Below are positions 53,213 to 63,834 of a DNA stretch of 64,000 nucleotides, piece by piece (position 1 is the stretch's first letter; every line of letters begins with the position of its first letter). The stretch covers positions 28,058 to 92,057 of the forward strand of contig NZ_BDBQ01000043.1 in NCBI RefSeq assembly GCF_001613065.1, given 5' to 3'. The notes below the pieces were generated by a model. That model ran no database searches and had not been told where the DNA came from. It saw only the letters and a program-made list of their open reading frames with translations. Origin of the DNA: Nocardia miyunensis NBRC 108239. GTDB taxonomy: Bacteria; Actinomycetota; Actinomycetes; Mycobacteriales; Mycobacteriaceae. The position numbers were made by a program, and so were the translations under genes.

Positions 53213-54211
53213 ATGACCGGCACAATTGCGCAAGGAAGCGGGCCGAAATCGGAACCCGCTCCCGAAGTACTGGCCGCAGAGCTGCGGATGAAGTTCGACT
53301 ACACCCGATCGGTCGGCCCGACCATAGGACGATTCCTGACCGGACTGCGCGAGGGCCGCATCGTCGGCGTGCGCGGCTCGGACGGCCGGGTGATCGTGCC
53401 CCCGGCCGAATACGATCCGGTGACCGCCGAGCCGCTGACGGATTTCGTCGACGTCGCCGACGTCGGCACGGTGCAGAGCTGGTCCTGGGTGGCCGAGCCG
53501 CTGCCCGGCCAGCCGTTCGATCGCCCCTTCGCCTGGGCGCTGATCAAGCTGGACGGCGCCGACACCGCACTGCTGCACGCGGTCGACGTCGCCTCCCCCG
53601 GCGAGATCCACACCGGCCTGCGGGTGCGGGTGCGCTGGGCCGCCGAACGCACCGGCGACATCCACGACATCGCCGCCTTCGAACCCGGTGACACCTCCGC
53701 CGCGCCCGCCGCGTCGAGCGCGGACGCCGACCCGGTGATCGGCATCGTCACCCCGATCGACCTGAGCTACAAGCACACTGCCTCGCCGCAGGAAACCGTC
53801 TTCCTGAAGGCGATCCAGGAGGGCCGCCTGGTCGGCGCGCGCGCCACCGACGGCAAGGTGTACTTCCCGCCGCGCGGCGCGGACCCGCGTACCGGCGACC
53901 CCACCGAGGACTACGTCGACCTGGCCGACACCGGCATCGTCACCACGTACTGCATCGTGAACGTGCCGTTCCAGGGGCAGCGCATCAAACCGCCGTACGT
54001 GGCCGCCTATGTGCTGCTGGACGGCAGCGACATCCCGTTCCTGCATCTGGTGCTCGGCTGCGAGCCCAGCGAGGTGCGCATGGGCATGCGGGTCAAGGCC
54101 GTGTGGAAGCCCCGCGAGGAGTGGACCTACGACGGCCTGGACAACGTGTCGCACTTCGAGCCCAGCGGCGAACCCGACGCCGACTACGACAGCTTCTCGC
54201 AGCATCTGTAG
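53213..54211 (+). CDS. Tandem OB-fold (DUF35-like) protein without zinc-ribbon cysteines
   Basis: This 332-residue protein is built from two similar OB-fold units. FLTGLREGRIVGVRGSDGRV near 50 repeats as FLKAIQEGRLVGARATDGKV near 200, each followed by a PP...DFVDVAD/DYVDLAD segment. DUF35 proteins pair with thiolase-like enzymes, and here two thiolase-like genes follow at once. Typical DUF35 proteins also have a CxxC zinc ribbon; none is present here. It resembles Rv3521. AAGGGA precedes the ATG at 53213. Confidence 0.85.
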   Translation: MTGTIAQGSGPKSEPAPEVLAAELRMKFDYTRSVGPTIGRFLTGLREGRIVGVRGSDGRVIVPPAEYDPVTAEPLTDFVDVADVGTVQSWSWVAEPLPGQPFDRPFAWALIKLDGADTALLHAVDVASPGEIHTGLRVRVRWAAERTGDIHDIAAFEPGDTSAAPAASSADADPVIGIVTPIDLSYKHTASPQETVFLKAIQEGRLVGARATDGKVYFPPRGADPRTGDPTEDYVDLADTGIVTTYCIVNVPFQGQRIKPPYVAAYVLLDGSDIPFLHLVLGCEPSEVRMGMRVKAVWKPREEWTYDGLDNVSHFEPSGEPDADYDSFSQHL

Positions 54212-54219
54212 GAGAACCC

Positions 54220-55244
54220 TTGAGCCACAACACGAACGACATCGCGGTCGTGGGTTTCGCCCACGCTCCGCATGTCCGGGAGACCTACGGCACCACCAAC
54301 GGTGTCGAAATGCTGATCCCCTGCTTCCACACCCTGTACGACAAGCTCGGCATCGGCGTTTCCGATATCGACTTCTGGTGCTCGGGATCCTCGGATTACC
54401 TTGCCGGACGGGCCTTCTCGTTCATCTCGGCGATCGACTCGATCGGCGCAGTGCCGCCGATCAACGAATCGCACGTGGAGATGGACGCGGCCTGGGCGCT
54501 GTACGAGGCATACGTGAAACTGCGCTCCGGACAGGTGGATACGGCCCTGGTGTACGGCTTCGGCAAGCCCTCGGCCGGGACCTTGCGTCAGGTGCTGACA
54601 CTGCAGACCGATCCGTATCTGGTCGGCCCGCTGTGGCCGGACGCCGTCTCGATGGCCGGGCTGCAGGCCCGCGCGGGCCTGGACGCCGGACGCTGGACCG
54701 AACGTGACATGGCCGCGGTCAACGCTGCCGACGACGCCGAAATCGACAAGCGCCTGGCCGCGCCGTTCGTCGCGGATCCGTTGCGCGAGCACGACATCGC
54801 GCCGATCACCGACGGCGCGGCTGCCATCGTGCTGGCCTCCGGGGATCGCGCCCGGGAACTGTGCGAACGTCCCGCCTGGCTGACCGGTATCGCCCATCGC
54901 ATCGACACCCCGATGCTCGGCGCGCGCGATCTGAGCACCTCCCCCTCTACCGCCGCGGCGGCGAAGGCGGCCACCGGCGGCAACACCGAATTCGACGTGG
55001 CCGAACTGCATGCGCAGTACAGCCACGAACAGCTGATCCTGAAGCAGGCCATCGGCCTGGGCGAGAAGACCCGGATCAACCCGTCCGGCGGTGCGCTGTC
55101 CGGCAATCCGATGTTCTCCGCCGGACTCGAGCGGATCGGTTACGCGGCAACCGAAATCATCAACGGCACCGCCGATCGCGCCCTGGCCCACGCCTCGAGC
55201 GGCCCGGCCCTGCAGCAGAACCTCGTCGCCACTCTGGAGGCCAA

Positions 55245-55248
<4 letters not shown>
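54220..55248 (+). CDS. ltp4: Thiolase-like lipid-transfer protein Ltp4
   Basis: This 342-residue thiolase-superfamily protein of the SCP2-thiolase group matches Rv3522 in position. GGAG and a TTG start 5 bases later (9 bases after the OB gene's stop) define the N terminus MSHNTNDIAVVGF. The nucleophile region reads INESHVEMDAAWALYE, without the Cys of true thiolases, and the GHP motif is replaced by LSGNP. It is therefore unlikely to be a classical thiolase; an aldolase-like or structural role with Ltp3 is more plausible. Confidence 0.85.
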
Positions 55249-56407
<1,159 letters not shown>

Positions 56408-56411
<4 letters not shown>

Positions 56412-57280
56412 AATTCACCGTCGGAATCGCGATGAGCCCGCTCGAGCAGTTGCCCGAGCTGGCGAAAACGGCCGAGGAGTGCGGCTTTTCGAGTATCGCG
56501 CTGCCGGATTCGCTGTTCTACATGCAATCCCAGTCGGAGAAGTATCCGTACACCCCCGACGGCAACCGCTTCTGGGGTCCGGACACCCCGTGGGTGGATC
56601 CGCTGATCGGCGCGACGGCCATGGCCGCGGTCACCGAGAAGATCCACTTCTACACCAACGTGCTCAAACTCGGTTCACGCAATCCGCTGCTGCTGGCCCG
56701 TCAGGTCGGGTCCGTTGCGGCCATGAGCGGCAACCGTTTCGGCTTCGGCGTCGGAATCGGCTGGGCCCCCGAGGAATTCGAGTGGTGCGGGGTGCCCTAT
56801 GCGCGCCGCGGCGCGCGCGTGGACGAGATGATCGATGTGATCAAGCTCGTCCTGGGCGGCGGAATGGTCGAATTCCACGGTGAGTTCTACGATTTCGACA
56901 AATTGCAGATGAGCCCCGCGCCCACGCGGCCGGTGCCCTTCTACATCGGCGGCCACACCGGTCCGGCCCTGCGCCGGGCCGCCCGGGTGGGCGACGGCTG
57001 GACCTCGGCGATGATGAAGTACGACGACATCGTCTCCACCATCGCCGAGCTCACCAAGCTGCGTGCCGAATACGGCCGGGCCGCAGACCCGTTCGAGATC
57101 CAGGTGGTCTGCATCGACCGCTTCGGCAAGTCGGGCTACGAGGAGCTGGCCGCCGCCGGTGTCACCGACTCCATCGTGGTTCCGTGGATCTTCGACGGTC
57201 TCGGCTTCGATGCCGAACTCTCGGCCAAACAGGATTCGCTGCGCGGCTTCGCCGACAAGTACATCCGGGGGTCGGAGTGA
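56408..57280 (+). CDS. LLM-class F420-dependent oxidoreductase
   Basis: This 290-residue luciferase-like protein has ALPDSLFYMQSQSEKYPY, GNRFGFGVGIGWAPEEFEW and PFYIGGHTGPALRRAARVGDGW, features of F420-binding members. Its GTG start overlaps the ltp3 stop and its stop overlaps the next GTG, so it belongs to the same operon as the OB/Ltp genes. It may reduce or oxidise a steroid ring or side-chain intermediate. Substrate unknown. Confidence 0.83.
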
Positions 57281-57699
57281 GCGCGGCGGCGAGCGGGCAG
57301 GACGAGCATCCTGCCCGCCGGGCCGGGCGCGCCTCGCAGTCCGCGGTACGCGCCCGCGACAAAGAAGCCTGGCTCGACCTGTTCGCCGCGGACGGCATCG
57401 TCGAGGACCCCATCGGCCCGTCGGGTTTCGACCCCGAGGGCAAGGGCCACCGGGGCCGCGACGCGATTTCGGCGTTCTGGGACAAGGCGATAGCCTCGAC
57501 GGAGTCCATCGAGTTCGTCTTCGGCGACTCCTTCGCCTGCGGTAACGAGGTGGCCTACACCGGCCTCATCCGCACCCGCATCGGCGGCCAGATCATCGAC
57601 GCCGAAGGCGTTTTCACCTACCGCGTGGACGACGACGGCAAGATCGCGGCCCTGCGCGCCTACTGGGAGACAGACCGCGCCATGCGCACGATGCGGTAA
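57277..57699 (+). CDS. NTF2/SnoaL-like protein, possible ketosteroid isomerase-fold enzyme
   Basis: This 140-residue protein has an NTF2 fold: SAVRARDKEAWLDLFAADG, DPIGPSGFDPEGKGHRG and a C-terminal AEGVFTYRVDDDGKIAALRA. Its location at the end of a sterol-degradation operon makes a ketosteroid-isomerase-like or hydratase role attractive, but the catalytic Tyr/Asp pair cannot be assigned securely. GTG start, overlapping the previous gene by 4 bases. Confidence 0.75.
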   Translation: MSAAASGQDEHPARRAGRASQSAVRARDKEAWLDLFAADGIVEDPIGPSGFDPEGKGHRGRDAISAFWDKAIASTESIEFVFGDSFACGNEVAYTGLIRTRIGGQIIDAEGVFTYRVDDDGKIAALRAYWETDRAMRTMR

Positions 57700-57724
57700 T
57701 TTCGGCCTCCGCTTCGCTCCGGCG

Positions 57725-57758
57725 GGTTTTCGGCGCTGACGAGCCCGCGCCGAAAACC
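57725..57758 (+). terminator. Hairpin after the OB/Ltp operon
   Basis: GGTTTTCGGCGC pairs perfectly with GCGCCGAAAACC over a 10-base loop. The upstream flank resembles that of the 11.7-kb and 47-kb repeats, so it may be a diverged member of that family that acts as a terminator. Confidence 0.55.
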
Positions 57759-57881
57759 TTGGAGTTGGCGTTGCTGAGCCTTTCGCTTCGCGGGCGACTC
57801 CCAGCGATACAGAGACGCTTCGCCGCTGAGCACGTCGGCTTCTCGCTTCGCTTCAGCAGACTCCAGCCGGTGGGGATCGAG

Positions 57882-57928
57882 ACGAAAAGGGCGGGCGCGA
57901 GGTCAATCCCGGTGCCCGCCCGTTTCGT
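57882..57928. terminator. Bidirectional terminator between the Ltp operon and cyp125
   Basis: ACGAAAAGGGCGGGC pairs with GCCCGCCCGTTTCGT (one mismatch or bulge) between convergent genes; the cyp125 stop is at 57933. Confidence 0.65.
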
Positions 57929-57932
57929 GCTC

Positions 57933-59168
57933 TCAGTACTTCACTTCGAATTCCTTGATGCCGTTCAGCCAGCCGGAACGCAGCCGCTTCGGGTCACCCA
58001 GCTTCGAGATGTCCGGCAGGTGGTCGGCGATGGCGTTGAAGATCAGATCGATCTCCAGCCGCGCCAGATTCGCGCCGATGCAGAAGTGCGCGCCCGTTCC
58101 GCCGAATGCCAAGTGCGGGTTGGGATCCCGGGTGATGTCGAAGGAGTACGGATTCTCGAACACCTCCTCGTCGAAGTTGGCCGAGCGGTACACCAGCACC
58201 ACCCGCTGCCCCTTCTTGATCGTCACCCCGCTCAGTTCGGTGTCCTCGAGCGCGGTGCGCTGGAACGAGGAGACCGGGGTTGCCCAGCGGATGATCTCGT
58301 CGGCCGCGGTGGCCGGCCGCTCCTTCTTGTAGAGCTCCCACTGATCCGGGTTCTCCAGGAAGGCGACCATGCCGTGCGAGATGGCGTTGCGCGTGGTCTC
58401 GTTACCGGCCACGGCCAGCAGGATCACGAAGAAGCCGAACTCCTCCGAGGTCAGCGCCTCACCGTCGATATCGGCGTTGACCAGCTCGGTCACGATGTCA
58501 CCGGCCGGGTTGGCCTTGCGCGCCTCGGCCATCTGCCAGGCGTAGCCGAGGATCTCGGTCGAGGCGAGCAGCGGATCCGCGGTGGATTCCGGATCGTCGT
58601 ATCCGGTCATGTCGTTGGACCACTGGAACAGCTTCATCCGGTCCTCTTGCGGCACCCCGATCAGCTCGGCGATGGCCTGCAATGGCAGCTCACAGGCCAC
58701 CTGGGTGACGAAATCACCCGCACCCGACTTGGCGGCCGCCTCGACGATTCCCTTGGCCCGAGACGACAGCTCGTCGCGCAGGCCGTTGACCGCGCGCGGG
58801 GTGAATCCCTTCGCGATCAGCTTGCGCATCCGGGTGTGCTGCGGCGCGTCCTGGTTGAGCAGCACGAAACGCTGCATCTCGATGTTCTCGCGCTGGATGT
58901 CGTCGTTGAACCGCGGGATGGCGGTGTTTTCGTAGTTGGAGAACACGTCGCTGCGACGCGACACCTCCTTGACGTCAGCGTGCTTGCTGACGACCCAGAA
59001 GCCGTCGTCCTGGAAACCCCCCACCTCCGGCGATTTCGGATTCCACCAGATCGGTGCGCTTCGGCGCAGCTCGGCCAATTCCTCGACCGGCACCCGTTCC
59101 GCCCAGATCTGCGGATCGGTCACGTCGAAGCCCGTGGGCAAGTTCGGCGCGATGCGAGTGTCAACCAC
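57933..59168 (-). CDS. cyp125: Cytochrome P450 CYP125, steroid C26-monooxygenase
   Basis: CYP125 oxidises cholesterol or cholestenone at C26 to start side-chain breakdown. The 411-residue protein has GNETTRNAISHG in the I helix, the K helix EIIRW, and the haem loop FGGTGAHFCIGANLAR with Cys363. It is closely similar to Rv3545c, including SWNNEDP-type segments such as LPTGFDVTDP and WATPVSSFQRTA. The GTG at 59168 has CGAAGGAG 9 bases upstream, while a longer upstream GTG lies inside the KstR box and is rejected. Confidence 0.93.
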   Translation of the reverse strand: MVDTRIAPNLPTGFDVTDPQIWAERVPVEELAELRRSAPIWWNPKSPEVGGFQDDGFWVVSKHADVKEVSRRSDVFSNYENTAIPRFNDDIQRENIEMQRFVLLNQDAPQHTRMRKLIAKGFTPRAVNGLRDELSSRAKGIVEAAAKSGAGDFVTQVACELPLQAIAELIGVPQEDRMKLFQWSNDMTGYDDPESTADPLLASTEILGYAWQMAEARKANPAGDIVTELVNADIDGEALTSEEFGFFVILLAVAGNETTRNAISHGMVAFLENPDQWELYKKERPATAADEIIRWATPVSSFQRTALEDTELSGVTIKKGQRVVLVYRSANFDEEVFENPYSFDITRDPNPHLAFGGTGAHFCIGANLARLEIDLIFNAIADHLPDISKLGDPKRLRSGWLNGIKEFEVKY

Positions 59169-59190
59169 CAGCTTGTCTCCTTCGACTAAC

Positions 59191-59204
59191 TGAAACACGT
59201 TCTA
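59191..59204. promoter_or_regulatory. Candidate KstR box upstream of cyp125
   Basis: TGAAACACGTTCTA is a full match to TNNAACNNGTTNNA, 22 bases before the cyp125 start. Confidence 0.8.
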
Positions 59205-59268
59205 CCTTCATTGCAGCATAGGTGGTATCAGTAGTAAAGAAGCCAGATTCTGCACGCATGTCAATCTG

Positions 59269-59282
59269 GGGAACTTGTTACA
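59269..59282. promoter_or_regulatory. Candidate KstR box upstream of fadA5
   Basis: GGGAACTTGTTACA contains the AAC-NN-GTT core but lacks the leading T. It lies 22 bases before the fadA5 ATG. Confidence 0.55.
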
Positions 59283-59304
59283 GTTTCTGTACCGGAGGAT
59301 AGCT

Positions 59305-60471
59305 ATGGGAACACCCGTCATCGTCGAGGCCGCGCGCACCCCGGTCGGTAAGCGCAACGGCTGGCTGGCCGGTCTGCACGCCGCGGAACTACTCGGCGTC
59401 GCACAGCAGGGCGTGCTCGACAAGGCCCGAGTTGATCCCGCCCTCGTCGAACAGGTCGTCGGCGGCTGCGTGATGCAGGTCGGCGAGCAGGGCAACAACG
59501 TCACCCGCACCGCCTGGCTGCACGCCGGACTCCCGTGGCAGACCGGCGCGGTGACGATCGACAACCAGTGCGGCTCAGCGCAGCAGGCCGTCGGCATGGT
59601 CGCCGGACTCATCGCCACCGATGCCGTCGAGGTCGGACTCGCGTGCGGCATCGAGTCGATGAGCCATGTTCCGCTGGGCGCCAACGTCGGCGAGCACGCC
59701 GGGCCGCGCCGCCCCGCGTCGTGGGATATCGACATGCCCAACCAGTTCGAGGCCGCGGAGCGAATTGCCAAGCGGCGCGGGCTGACTCGCGACGACGTCG
59801 AGGAGTGGGGCGAGCGTTCGCAGCGCCTCGCCGCGCAGGCGTGGGCGCAGGGCCGGTTCGATCGCGAGGTGCTCACCGTGACCGGCGCGCCGCAGGTCGA
59901 CAAGGAGGGCAAGCTCACCGGCGAGAAGCTGAACGTCACCCGGGATCAGGGCCTGCGCGAGACCACCCGCGAGGGTCTGGCCAAATTGAAGCCCGTGCTC
60001 GAGGGCGGCGTGCACACCGCCGGAACCTCCTCGCAGATCTCCGACGGCGCGGCCGCGGTCCTGCTGATGGACGAAAAGGCCGCGCAGCGAACGGGTTTGC
60101 GCCCGCGCGCCCGCATCGTGGCGCAGTGCCTGGTCGGCGGCGAGCCGGAGTTCCACCTGGACGGCCCGGTGCAGGCGTGCTCGCGGCTGCTCGAGCGCAG
60201 CGGGATGAGCATCGGCGATCTGGACCTGTTCGAGATCAACGAGGCTTTCGCCTCCGTGGTGCTGTCCTGGGCCTCGGTGCACAAGCCGGATCTGGACCGG
60301 GTGAACGTCAACGGCGGCGCGATCGCGATCGGGCATCCGGTCGGCAGCACGGGCGCTCGCCTGATCACCACCGCCCTGCACGAGCTGGAGCGTTCGGATA
60401 AGAGCACCGCGATGGTCCTGATGTGCTGCGGCGGCGCCCTGGCCACCGGCACCATCATCGAGCGGATCTGA
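59305..60471 (+). CDS. fadA5: Steroid thiolase FadA5
   Basis: FadA5 removes acetyl-CoA from the steroid side chain. The 388-residue thiolase has the nucleophile C89 in DNQCGSAQQA, the catalytic His344 in AIGHPVGSTG and the second Cys (C374/C375) in LMCCGGALATG, so the triad is intact. This contrasts with Ltp3 and Ltp4. GGAGGA precedes the ATG at 59305. It is divergent from cyp125, as Rv3546 is from Rv3545c. Confidence 0.94.
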   Translation: MGTPVIVEAARTPVGKRNGWLAGLHAAELLGVAQQGVLDKARVDPALVEQVVGGCVMQVGEQGNNVTRTAWLHAGLPWQTGAVTIDNQCGSAQQAVGMVAGLIATDAVEVGLACGIESMSHVPLGANVGEHAGPRRPASWDIDMPNQFEAAERIAKRRGLTRDDVEEWGERSQRLAAQAWAQGRFDREVLTVTGAPQVDKEGKLTGEKLNVTRDQGLRETTREGLAKLKPVLEGGVHTAGTSSQISDGAAAVLLMDEKAAQRTGLRPRARIVAQCLVGGEPEFHLDGPVQACSRLLERSGMSIGDLDLFEINEAFASVVLSWASVHKPDLDRVNVNGGAIAIGHPVGSTGARLITTALHELERSDKSTAMVLMCCGGALATGTIIERI

Positions 60472-60977
60472 CAGATACCGACAATTCGGTCAGCAACGAT
60501 CCCGGCATCCCCCGCCCTGGTGCGCCCCTTCGCGTGCGCCGGGGCGGAGTCGTGAGTAAGGTCCTCATGTGCGTCGCTGGCGCACATGCGACAGCGCAGA
60601 TCAGGGCCGCTCAGGCGCGAACAGTGCCCTTATCAGCCGTTGTTGAATCTTCACGCCAGGATTCCCCGAACGTGGCGTACGCCACACAATCTGCGGTACA
60701 GATAGGACGATGAGACGTCAGCTATTCTACGGCTACCGCCGGTTCGGGTCGAAGGACCCTTGCGACGGGCCAGAACCGGCTTCTACCTGCGGTTCCTGAC
60801 AACCGTTGCGGTGGCCCGCAAACGCCTCCACAACCACCGGTTCACGAACCGAGCGTCTGGAAGCTTCAAGGAAATCGCGAATCAGGCGTAGGTTTTCAGT
60901 TACTCAGCCGCTAATATCAATGATACGTATCCGAGATAACGACTGTTAGTACAGCGAAGGGAATTGGGCGGCTCACA
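60472..60977. other. Intergenic region with a terminator and EspR-gene promoter
   Basis: About 500 bases. A hairpin at 60512-60547 can end the fadA5 transcript. The stretch at 60900-60960 is clearly AT-richer (GCTAATATCAATGATACGTA) and probably holds the promoter of the downstream regulator. No gene is seen. Confidence 0.45.
60512..60547 (+). terminator. Hairpin downstream of fadA5
   Basis: CCGCCCTGGTGCGC pairs with GTGCGCCGGGGCGG (two wobble-type pairs and one mismatch) over an 8-base loop. Confidence 0.45.
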
Positions 60978-61394
60978 ATGGCTGATTTCGCGGCGCGGCT
61001 GAACAAGCTGTTCGAAACCGTGCATCCCCCGGGGCGTAAGCCGCACACCAATGCCGAGGTGGCGGCTGCGCTGACGGCCTCCGGCCATCCGATCTCGAAA
61101 CCGTATCTCTCACAGCTGCGGTCGGGACAGCGCACAAACCCCTCTGACGAGACGGTGGCCGCGCTGGCGAAGTTCTTCAAGGTCAAACCGGACTACTTCT
61201 TCAACGACATCTACGCGGCCAAGATCGATCACGATCTCGAGCTACTGTCCCAGCTGCAAGGCTATGGACTGCGTCGTCTGTCGAGTAGGGCGTTCGATCT
61301 CTCCGAAGAATCGCAGAACCTCCTGACCTCAATGGCCGAGAAGCTGCGGGCGAGCGAGGGTCTACCCGAGATCCCGCCGGACGGCACGGAATAG
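60978..61394 (+). CDS. espR: EspR-like helix-turn-helix DNA-binding protein
   Basis: This 138-residue protein matches mycobacterial EspR (Rv3849) along most of its length: FAARLNKLFETVHPPGRKPH, then SKPYLSQLRSGQRTNPSDET in the recognition region and a C-terminal LRRLSSRAFDLS... dimerisation part. EspR is a nucleoid-associated regulator that loops DNA and drives ESX-1 accessory genes. No ESX gene is present here; instead it sits beside a DUF6545 membrane protein and an ImmA/IrrE peptidase. No ribosome binding site is evident. A strong terminator follows. Confidence 0.85.
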   Translation: MADFAARLNKLFETVHPPGRKPHTNAEVAAALTASGHPISKPYLSQLRSGQRTNPSDETVAALAKFFKVKPDYFFNDIYAAKIDHDLELLSQLQGYGLRRLSSRAFDLSEESQNLLTSMAEKLRASEGLPEIPPDGTE

Positions 61395-61404
61395 GAAGCC
61401 CCAC

Positions 61405-61448
61405 AAAGCGACACAGTGCGGAGTCTCGTATCCGCACTGTGTCGCTTT
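61405..61448 (+). terminator. Strong Rho-independent terminator after espR
   Basis: An 18-base perfect stem (AAAGCGACACAGTGCGGA) with an 8-base loop is followed by TTTG. Confidence 0.8.
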
Positions 61449-61691
61449 TGGGTCGATAACCGAAGCGATGACGCTTCGGCCACAAGTGCGAGCACATACC
61501 TCGAGGAGTGCTCCACTCATGAGTTGTGCTTGCACATGTGCGTACAACGGATTAGTTGATGTGATCGGCACCGCCATACCGGTTGGTTCGGCGAACACCG
61601 AGCGTTTGTGATAGCGCACCAAAAGAATCGGTAAGTGTTCCCGTAATCACAGAAGACAAAACATGCATACCGGACTTTCGCCCCCGATATT

Positions 61692-62711
61692 TCATGCGGG
61701 ACGCGATACGGCCGGGCGGCCCGGTTCGGCGTCGAATGCGCGCGCGATCGCCTGCACCCATCCGCGCGGACTCAGGCCCTGCGGCGGCGCGATCCAGCGC
61801 GCGTCGACCACCACGTCGCCCAGCGGGTTGTGCGCCCAGCGCGCGACGAGTTCGGCGCGTTCGGACGCGGCGCCCGGCGGCGTCCCCGCCGCGGCCAGCT
61901 CGACGCCACCGCCGGACTGCAGATACAGCGCGTCCATGATCTGCGCGACGTGATCCGACGCCTTGAGCTGCGTCGTGGAACCGGTCTGATCGTGCGCCAC
62001 GACCTCCGGGAAACGCTTGGTCATGGTGTGGTGCAGCGGCCGGATCTGCCGCAGCAGCACGCGCGCTCGCACCCACAGCTCGATGACGATCCACACCGCG
62101 CCCACCGCGATCAGCAGGCTCGCGATCTCCCAGACCGGCCAATACCAGCCCGGCGCCGAGGGCTGGGCGGGCGCCTCGCCGATCGCCAGCCGCCGGATCG
62201 ACAGCGCGGCGAGCACACCGACAACGACGGTGCCGAACGTGTAGAGCGCGATACCGCGGCCCAGCGCGGTCCAGTCCAGGTTCCGCAGACCGGTCACGGC
62301 GATGAACACACAGCCCAGCAGGGCCACCACCCAGCCGAACAGCACCGACCAGGCCACGGTGAGCCCGATCGCGACGACGCCGGCGCCGTAGATGATCAGC
62401 GCGATCTTCCGCAGATTCTGCCGGGACACCACCGGCCACGCCGCCGCGGCCACCACCGAGGTGGCGACGGTGAACAACAGCCAGGCCGCGACGACCATCC
62501 GGTCGCCGAACATCATCCCGTGGATCCCGTGCGGCACCAGATTGTCCAGTGCCAGACCGATTTCCGGAACCGATACGGTCGCCGCGGCCGCCACCGAGGC
62601 CACCGCGACAACGATCGCCACCCGGGCGGTCGTCGCCGGCTTGACCAGCACCCGCCCCACCCGAGCCCCCGCCGCCATCCAGATCAGCAGCGCAGTCAAC
62701 CAGAATGTCAT
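61692..62711 (-). CDS. DUF6545 / MAB_1171c-type polytopic membrane protein
   Basis: This 339-residue protein has about six N-terminal membrane spans (for example WLTALLIWMAAGARV, ARVAIVVAVASVAAAATV, IALYTFGTVVVGVLAAL) and a soluble C-terminal domain beginning IVIELWVRARVLLRQIRPLH. This is the layout of the MAB_1171c family of putative transporters, which in actinomycetes is often encoded beside an XRE regulator and an ImmA/IrrE peptidase. Both neighbours are present here. The name 'transporter' is only tentative; a membrane sensor is as likely. Confidence 0.7.
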   Translation of the reverse strand: MTFWLTALLIWMAAGARVGRVLVKPATTARVAIVVAVASVAAAATVSVPEIGLALDNLVPHGIHGMMFGDRMVVAAWLLFTVATSVVAAAAWPVVSRQNLRKIALIIYGAGVVAIGLTVAWSVLFGWVVALLGCVFIAVTGLRNLDWTALGRGIALYTFGTVVVGVLAALSIRRLAIGEAPAQPSAPGWYWPVWEIASLLIAVGAVWIVIELWVRARVLLRQIRPLHHTMTKRFPEVVAHDQTGSTTQLKASDHVAQIMDALYLQSGGGVELAAAGTPPGAASERAELVARWAHNPLGDVVVDARWIAPPQGLSPRGWVQAIARAFDAEPGRPAVSRPA

Positions 62712-62759
62712 GCTGTTTCCCCTACTGAATGTCTGTGTGGCTCAGACCGATCGGGTACC

Positions 62760-63275
62760 GAGCGTGTCACGGGCGGCGTGCGCCTGGCCCCACCGAGAAG
62801 GTCCGTGTTGCAGGGCCCAGCGTGCCCGGACACGGCGCTCGTGGTGCACAGCGCCACTACGAACGGTGTGCTGATGCGACTCACGACCGGTCGCACCCCT
62901 ACCCGATGAGATGCCCGGCCCGGCACGGTCGAGGCCCGTGCCTGTGACGTCCCACTGCGAATACCGTTGCGGCGCAGACCTGCGCGGTGAGACTCCCCGC
63001 CCGGTGCAGACTGCGTCCCCACCGGCGACGCCTCGCCGAAAGCCCCGGCACGGCGCACACCCGCACCACGACACGCCCTGCCCAGCGCGGACAGCGTCCA
63101 CGTCCCACCGCGAATGCCGGAGCGATCCGAACCTGCGTCACGAGACACCCTGCCCGGCATGGACAGCGCCGGCTTTCCACCGCGAATACCGTTGCGGCGC
63201 AAACCTGTTCGATCGGAATCCCGGCCCGTTTCGGGCAGCGTCCGTGCGTGTCGCATCGCAGCACGAATGACGTTG
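62760..63275. repeat. Array of degenerate repeats with a 72-base period
   Basis: Between the membrane protein and peptidase genes, units at 62870-62941, 62942-63013, 63095-63166 and 63167-63238 are exactly 72 bases each and align without gaps; the unit at 63014-63094 is 81 bases, and weaker units flank these. The shared core is GTCCCACYGCGAATRCCG...ACCTGCG...GAGAC. Because 72 is a multiple of 3, the repeats stay open on the minus strand as 24-residue pseudo-units, but there is no start signal or family resemblance. Confidence 0.7.
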
Positions 63276-63309
63276 TGACCCTGTGCGGTCGGGTGCGGGG
63301 CGGCCTTGC

Positions 63310-63822
63310 TCACCCGAGGGCCTCGTCGAAACGCAGTACCGAGACGCCCGCGCCGCGGTTGTGGAACACGCGCAGACGGGTCATCAGCATGTTGGCGAAG
63401 GTTTCGGCTTCCCATTCGGCCCGCTCGTCCTCGCCGTCGTCGACGATCTGCTGATGTGCGCGCTGACTGAGCATGTAGGCGATGAGATCGTCGCTGGCCT
63501 CGAGGGTGACCTCGGTGGCCGTCTCGCCCGGGTGATCGAAGATGATGTGCCCCAACTCGTGTGCGAGGGTGTGCTCGCGGCCCGGCAGCGCCGAGGCCAG
63601 CACGATGACGTCCTTCTCCGGATAACTCCGCCGCTGACCGCACACACCGGGCCCCAACTGGGCGCTGGCGATCTCGATGGGACGGCGGCGTTCGGCGGAG
63701 ACGGCCAGGACCACCTCGTCGAGATCGGTGGCGTCGAAATCGGCGGCCACCGCGCAGACCGCGTCCACCGCGGCCGCGACGCGGCGATACGAACGACCGC
63801 TCTGGATACGACTCTCAGTCAT
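63310..63822 (-). CDS. ImmA/IrrE family metallopeptidase
   Basis: This 170-residue zinc peptidase has the HExxH motif in HTLAHELGHIIFDH (H88-H92) and a downstream EWEAETFAN that supplies a third ligand. ImmA/IrrE enzymes cleave specific XRE or similar repressors to switch on genes. Downstream on the minus strand is the DUF6545 gene, with the 72-base array between them. The upstream small gene ends 12 bases away, with GAGGGGTGAGGTC before the ATG. The target repressor may be the EspR-like protein, but this is speculation. Confidence 0.8.
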   Translation of the reverse strand: MTESRIQSGRSYRRVAAAVDAVCAVAADFDATDLDEVVLAVSAERRRPIEIASAQLGPGVCGQRRSYPEKDVIVLASALPGREHTLAHELGHIIFDHPGETATEVTLEASDDLIAYMLSQRAHQQIVDDGEDERAEWEAETFANMLMTRLRVFHNRGAGVSVLRFDEALG

Positions 63823-63834
63823 GACCTCACCCCT

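Noticed and set aside
59169..59198. Longer N terminus for CYP125 starting at a GTG at 59198
   Set aside because: That start lies within the KstR box, and a good ribosome binding site precedes the GTG at 59168.
62760..63275. CRISPR array
   Set aside because: The repeats are contiguous, degenerate and have no unique spacers; no cas gene is nearby.
62708..63643. 311-codon minus-strand frame across the 72-base repeat array
   Set aside because: The 24-residue periodicity only reflects the DNA repeats; the frame overlaps the ImmA/IrrE gene and has no ribosome binding site. All three frames are similarly open.
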